Shown piece after piece: positions 5,884 to 9,442 of a stretch of 9,442 nt of DNA. Source of the stretch: Candidatus Pelagibacter sp. TMED153 (GTDB lineage: Bacteria > Pseudomonadota > Alphaproteobacteria > Pelagibacterales > Pelagibacteraceae). The notes beneath the pieces are model-generated. The model did not search any database. It saw only the letters and a program-made list of their open reading frames with translations, and was not told where the DNA came from. The stretch is from contig NHHC02000038.1 of assembly GCA_002169935.2 (NCBI GenBank), positions 1 through 9,442 on the forward strand, written 5' to 3'. How positions within the stretch are numbered: the first letter of the stretch is position 1; each line of letters starts with the position of its first letter. Made by a program: the position numbers and the translations under genes.

Positions 5884-8364
5884 ATGTGGTCGAATATTTA
5901 TAAAAAAATAGTAATAGATTTTCCTAAAATAACTCTTTTATTTTTAATAATATTAATCAGCTTTTCTTTTTATCATGCTAAAAATTTTAATTTAGACGCC
6001 TCATCTGACGCTCTCCTACTTGAGGGCGACCCGGACCTTAAATATTTAAGGGAAGTTAATAAAACATATGGTTCGAAAGACTTCCTGGTTTTAACATATA
6101 CTCCCGTCTCTAGTTTCATAGAAAAGGAAACTATTCTTAATCTCCAGTTACTAAAATCTAAAATTGAAAAATTAACCTGGGTTGATAGCGTTATAACAGT
6201 TATAGATGTTCCTCTTCTAAAAAGCACAGATGAAGGGCTGATGGAAAGATTAAAAAATTACAAAACTTTAGCTTATCCAGAAATAGATAGAAAAAGAGGA
6301 TTCGATGAAATTATAAATAGTCCTATTTATAAAAATTACGTTATTAGCGAAGATGGCAAAACATCAGGGATTGTTGTTTATCTCAAAAAAGATGAGAGAC
6401 TAGCAGAATATATAAAAGTTAAAGAAAAATATTTTAATCAGTCTATTGAGACAGGATTATCAAAAATAGAAAAGATAAATTACAAAAAATTTCTCAACGA
6501 ATATGAAGAATACAAAAATTTATACAATATTAGAAATCATCAAAATATAACCGAAATAAGAGACGTAATCAGTAAATATGGAGAAAATGCCAAAATTCAT
6601 TTAGGGGGTATCCCGATGATAGCGGATGATATGATGAGTTATATTAAAAGTGACATAGTCGTTTTTGGATTTGGGGTTTTCATTTTTATTATTTTAACAC
6701 TTTGGTTTATTTTTAGAAATTTTAAATGGGTATTAATGCCTTTATTAGGATGTGGAACTTCTGTGATTATAATGATTGGTCTCTTAGGATTAATTGGTTG
6801 GAAAGTAACAGTAATCTCATCTAACTTTATTGCTTTAATGCTTATATTAAATATGGCTATGAATATTCATGTAACAGTAAGATTTTTACAATTAAAAAAA
6901 GAGTTTCCTCAATTAACAAATAATGAAGCTGTGTTTGATGCTAGTAAAAAAATGATGCTTCCAATTCTTTACACTGTTTTAACTACCATATGTGCATTTT
7001 TATCATTGGTTTTTAGTGGAATAAAACCAATAATAGACTTTGGATGGATGATGACTTTAGGGTTAATAGTTTCCTTGCTTGTGACATTTTTATTATTACC
7101 GTCTTTGTTAAACTTATTTTCTTCAAATGATGAAATAGATATTAAAGACACAGAAAAATCTGTTGTTACGTCTGCGTTAGGTTCTTTTGCTAAAAACAAT
7201 AAGATTCTTATTTTTGGTTCAACTTTGATAATTATCATATTTAGTATTGTTGGAATACTTAAGCTGGAAGTTGAAAATAGCTTTATTAATTATTTTGATA
7301 AAGAGACTGAGATTTATAAAGGAATGAAAAAAATTGATGATGATCTAGGTGGTACAACACCATTAAATGTAATTTTAAAGTTTCCTGTGAAGAAGAAAGA
7401 AATTATAGAAGAGACAGATGAATTTGATGACTGGGAAGAAGAAAATGAAACCAATGAAGACAAAGCTAAGTATTGGTTTACTAGAGATAAAATGGATAAA
7501 ATCATTAAGGTTCATGATTATCTAGATTCTTTACCAGAAATCGGTAAAGTTTTATCATTTGGGTCAATTTTAAGAGTGGCTGAAGATTTAAATAAAAAAG
7601 AATTACAAAGTTTAGAAATAGCTGTTTTATACAGCAAAATTCCTGAAACAATTAAAAAAGAAATTGTTACACCTTATATCTCAGTCGATAAAGATGAAGC
7701 AAGAATTAGTGTGAGAATTAAAGACTCTTTAGAAAATTTAAGAAGAAATGATTTAATTGAAAAAATAAATTCTGATTTAAATACAAAGTTAGGTTTAGAT
7801 AAAAATGAGTATAAACTTGCTGGTGTACTAATCTTATTTAATAATTTGCTACAGAGTTTGTTTAAATCTCAAATACTCACATTAGGTATAGTGATGCTTG
7901 GAATTTTTTTAATGTTTTTAGTTTTATTCCGAAACATTATTCTTGCTTCTATAGGAGTTGTTCCAAATTTCATAGCAGCTTTTTTCATTCTTGGTATTAT
8001 AGGTTTACTTGGTATTCCGCTAGATATGATGACCATAACTATAGCGGCAATTACTATTGGTATAGCAGTAGATAATAGTATTCATTATATTTACAGGTTT
8101 AAAGAAGAGTTTAAAAAAATAAATAATTATAATAAAACCCTTGATAGATGTCATAGCACGGTTGGTATCGCTATTTTAAACACTTCAATAACTATTGTTT
8201 TTGGGTTTTCAATATTAATTTTGTCAAATTTTATACCCACAATATATTTTGGTGTCTTCACGGGTATAGCAATGTTATTAGCTATGATTTCAGTTTTAAC
8301 TTTACTTCCCAAATTATTATTAATTTATAAACCTTTTGGTGAAGAATCTAACAAGCTCTTATGA
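5884..8364 (+). CDS. RND-superfamily (MMPL-type) exporter, 12 TM, substrate unknown
   Basis: The 826-residue protein has the RND two-repeat layout. TM1 (about 14-31) is followed by a large periplasmic loop (32-256) and TM2-6 (about 257-410); TM7 (about 440-458) is followed by a second loop (459-661) and TM8-12 (about 662-812). It resembles stand-alone MMPL/COG1033-type exporters, which move lipids or other hydrophobic compounds by proton motive force, rather than tripartite drug pumps, which run to about 1000 residues. TM10 holds the family motif GIAVDNSIHYIYRF (725-738) with Asp730; the equivalent TM4 segment (NMAMNIHVTVRF) has no acidic residue. The second loop has an acidic stretch at about 509-526. 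The first loop begins with DASSDALLLEGDP (38-50), coded by unusually GC-rich DNA. It lies 54 bp after dnaB with only weak hairpins between, and its stop overlaps the cvpA start (ATGA at 8361-8364). Substrate cannot be inferred. Confidence 0.9.
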   Translation: MWSNIYKKIVIDFPKITLLFLIILISFSFYHAKNFNLDASSDALLLEGDPDLKYLREVNKTYGSKDFLVLTYTPVSSFIEKETILNLQLLKSKIEKLTWVDSVITVIDVPLLKSTDEGLMERLKNYKTLAYPEIDRKRGFDEIINSPIYKNYVISEDGKTSGIVVYLKKDERLAEYIKVKEKYFNQSIETGLSKIEKINYKKFLNEYEEYKNLYNIRNHQNITEIRDVISKYGENAKIHLGGIPMIADDMMSYIKSDIVVFGFGVFIFIILTLWFIFRNFKWVLMPLLGCGTSVIIMIGLLGLIGWKVTVISSNFIALMLILNMAMNIHVTVRFLQLKKEFPQLTNNEAVFDASKKMMLPILYTVLTTICAFLSLVFSGIKPIIDFGWMMTLGLIVSLLVTFLLLPSLLNLFSSNDEIDIKDTEKSVVTSALGSFAKNNKILIFGSTLIIIIFSIVGILKLEVENSFINYFDKETEIYKGMKKIDDDLGGTTPLNVILKFPVKKKEIIEETDEFDDWEEENETNEDKAKYWFTRDKMDKIIKVHDYLDSLPEIGKVLSFGSILRVAEDLNKKELQSLEIAVLYSKIPETIKKEIVTPYISVDKDEARISVRIKDSLENLRRNDLIEKINSDLNTKLGLDKNEYKLAGVLILFNNLLQSLFKSQILTLGIVMLGIFLMFLVLFRNIILASIGVVPNFIAAFFILGIIGLLGIPLDMMTITIAAITIGIAVDNSIHYIYRFKEEFKKINNYNKTLDRCHSTVGIAILNTSITIVFGFSILILSNFIPTIYFGVFTGIAMLLAMISVLTLLPKLLLIYKPFGEESNKLL

Positions 8365-8906
8365 TCAATAACTTTTTAAGTTTTATAAATAATATAAACT
8401 TTTTTGATATATTTGTTGGAATAATTTTTATTTATTCCGTAATACAATGTTTTTTAAAGGGTTTTTCCCTAAGTTTAATTTCTTTTATGAAATGGGTTCT
8501 TTCAACAGTTGTGACTATTATACTAGTTCCAAAACTTCAGCCTAGTGTAAGCAATTACATAGAGTCTGAATTTGTGAATAATATGGGTCTGGGAATAATA
8601 ATTTTTATTTTTACCCTTTTCTTAACCATACTTATTGGAAAAACCTTAAGTAGAGCTGTAACTTGGACTGGTGTTGGGTCTATAGATAAAACTTTTGGCA
8701 TGTTGTTCGGTATTTTTAAAGGATATGTGGTTTCAGTGTGTATATTTTCTATATTAAATTGGTTTTATCCATACCAAAATTGGGGTATATCAGCTCAAGA
8801 TGCTATCTCGTTTAATTTAATTAACAAAGGCAGTGAAATATTAATAGAGGAATTTCCCTCTAGTGATGATTTCATTGATACTAAAGAAAAAATTGAAAAA
8901 ATTTAA
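8361..8906 (+). CDS. cvpA: CvpA family inner-membrane protein
   Basis: CvpA was named for its need in colicin V production in E. coli; its general role is unclear, with links to envelope homeostasis. The 181-residue protein has four predicted membrane segments, at about residues 14-31, 37-57, 75-95 and 112-134. It carries the family signature SIDKTFGMLFGIFKGYVV (107-124) between TM3 and TM4, matching the .D...G..FG...G pattern. The soluble C-terminal tail is charged and likely cytoplasmic. cvpA directly before purF is a widely conserved pair, which supports the call. Its ATG overlaps the RND exporter stop by 4 bp, so the two membrane proteins are translationally coupled. Its own 3' end overlaps the start of purF. 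There is an inverted repeat TAGAGG/CCTCTA (8845-8850, 8857-8862) near the 3' end. Confidence 0.9.
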   Translation: MINNFLSFINNINFFDIFVGIIFIYSVIQCFLKGFSLSLISFMKWVLSTVVTIILVPKLQPSVSNYIESEFVNNMGLGIIIFIFTLFLTILIGKTLSRAVTWTGVGSIDKTFGMLFGIFKGYVVSVCIFSILNWFYPYQNWGISAQDAISFNLINKGSEILIEEFPSSDDFIDTKEKIEKI

Positions 8907-9442
8907 ATTAGATAAATTAAAAGAAGAATGTGGTATCTTTGGAATATCCAGTCATGAAGATGCGTCAGCCTTAGTTGCTTTAGGTTTGCATGCGTTGCAA
9001 CATCGTGGTCAGGAAGGGTGCGGAATAGTTTCCTATGATGGAAAAAATTATCATTCTGAAAAAAGACAGGGATTAGTTGGTGATCATTTTACTAAAAGCG
9101 ATGTAATTAAAAAACTTCCAGGAAAATTTGCCATAGGTCATAATAGATACTCAACAACTGGCGAAACTTCTTTGAGAAACATTCAGCCTTTTTTTGCAGA
9201 CCTCCACGTAGGAGGATTAAGTATAGCTCATAATGGTAATTTGACTAATGCATTAACTTTAAGAGAAACCTTGGTTAAAAATGGAGCAATTTTTAGAACC
9301 ACTAGTGACACAGAAACAATAGTGCAATTAATTGCAAAATCAAAAAGAGAGAAAATAGTTGATAAATTAATAGATACTCTTTTCCAAATAAAAGGAGGTT
9401 ATTCATTAGTTGTTATGACTAATAAAAAACTAATAGGAGTAA
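8866..9442 (+). CDS. purF: Amidophosphoribosyltransferase, 3'-truncated by the window edge
   Basis: PurF converts PRPP and glutamine to phosphoribosylamine, the first committed step of purine synthesis. Only the N-terminal glutaminase (Ntn-hydrolase) domain is present, 192 codons of roughly 480-500. EECGIFGI holds the nucleophile Cys, which becomes residue 1 after propeptide removal. Counting from it, Arg73 (GHNRYSTTG), HNGN at 101-104 and Asp127 (TTSDTE) fall at or within one residue of the E. coli glutamine-binding positions. GLHALQHRGQEGCGIV is a strong family block. The start is uncertain. ATG at 8866 gives a 21-residue Lys-rich propeptide and a 41-bp overlap with cvpA. TTG at 8893 gives a 12-residue propeptide, close to the 11 of B. 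subtilis PurF, and a 14-bp overlap. I list the ATG because TTG starts are generally rare. Translation is probably coupled to cvpA. Confidence 0.96.
   Translation, partial: MISLILKKKLKKFKLDKLKEECGIFGISSHEDASALVALGLHALQHRGQEGCGIVSYDGKNYHSEKRQGLVGDHFTKSDVIKKLPGKFAIGHNRYSTTGETSLRNIQPFFADLHVGGLSIAHNGNLTNALTLRETLVKNGAIFRTTSDTETIVQLIAKSKREKIVDKLIDTLFQIKGGYSLVVMTNKKLIGV

Noticed and set aside
1..9442. CRISPR array, transposon, phage or defence genes
   Set aside because: No regularly spaced direct repeats, transposase or recombinase motifs, or terminal inverted repeats were seen; all coding space is taken by housekeeping genes and the exporter.

Overview
The window is AT-rich (poly-A/T runs, Lys/Asn/Ile-rich proteins, AT-type codon choice) and densely packed with housekeeping genes. 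It looks like a streamlined alphaproteobacterium, most likely a SAR11/Pelagibacterales-type marine bacterium or another AT-rich marine lineage. The basis is gene order (fabD-fabG-acpP-gmk back to back with rpsF-rpsR-rplI-dnaB, then cvpA-purF), spacers of 0-114 bp and almost no Shine-Dalgarno sequences. The taxonomic call is inference; no rRNA gene or species marker is present.

Layout. Positions 1-594 (+) hold the 3' part of rsmA/ksgA, which meets gmk tail to tail across a 2-bp gap. Positions 3154-597 (-) are one tight operon, fabD > fabG > acpP > gmk: fatty-acid initiation and elongation genes followed by guanylate kinase. A 114-bp divergent region (3155-3268) carries oppositely oriented -10 elements and a perfect 12-bp palindrome. 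Positions 3269-5829 (+) are rpsF, rpsR, rplI and dnaB. The 82-bp rplI-dnaB spacer can fold into a three-way-junction RNA whose closing stem contains the GTG start of dnaB. Positions 5884-9442 (+) are a 12-TM RND/MMPL-family exporter, cvpA (4-bp overlap with it) and the 5' part of purF, which overlaps cvpA.

How it works together. The minus-strand operon makes malonyl-ACP, ketoacyl-ACP reductase and ACP, plus GDP from GMP. The plus strand couples ribosomal proteins bS6, bS18 and bL9 to the replicative helicase. The last cluster joins two membrane proteins to the first committed enzyme of purine synthesis. Two departures from the order usual in Alphaproteobacteria stand out. fabF, mltG and yicC are absent between acpP and gmk, and an RND exporter sits where alr and radA are usually found between dnaB and cvpA.

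No mobile element, CRISPR array, tRNA, rRNA or phage gene was seen, and no gene-free stretch exceeds 300 bases. I found no clear new multi-gene system. The best leads are the dnaB leader RNA, the palindrome in the fabD/rpsF promoter region, and the altered synteny around the RND exporter.
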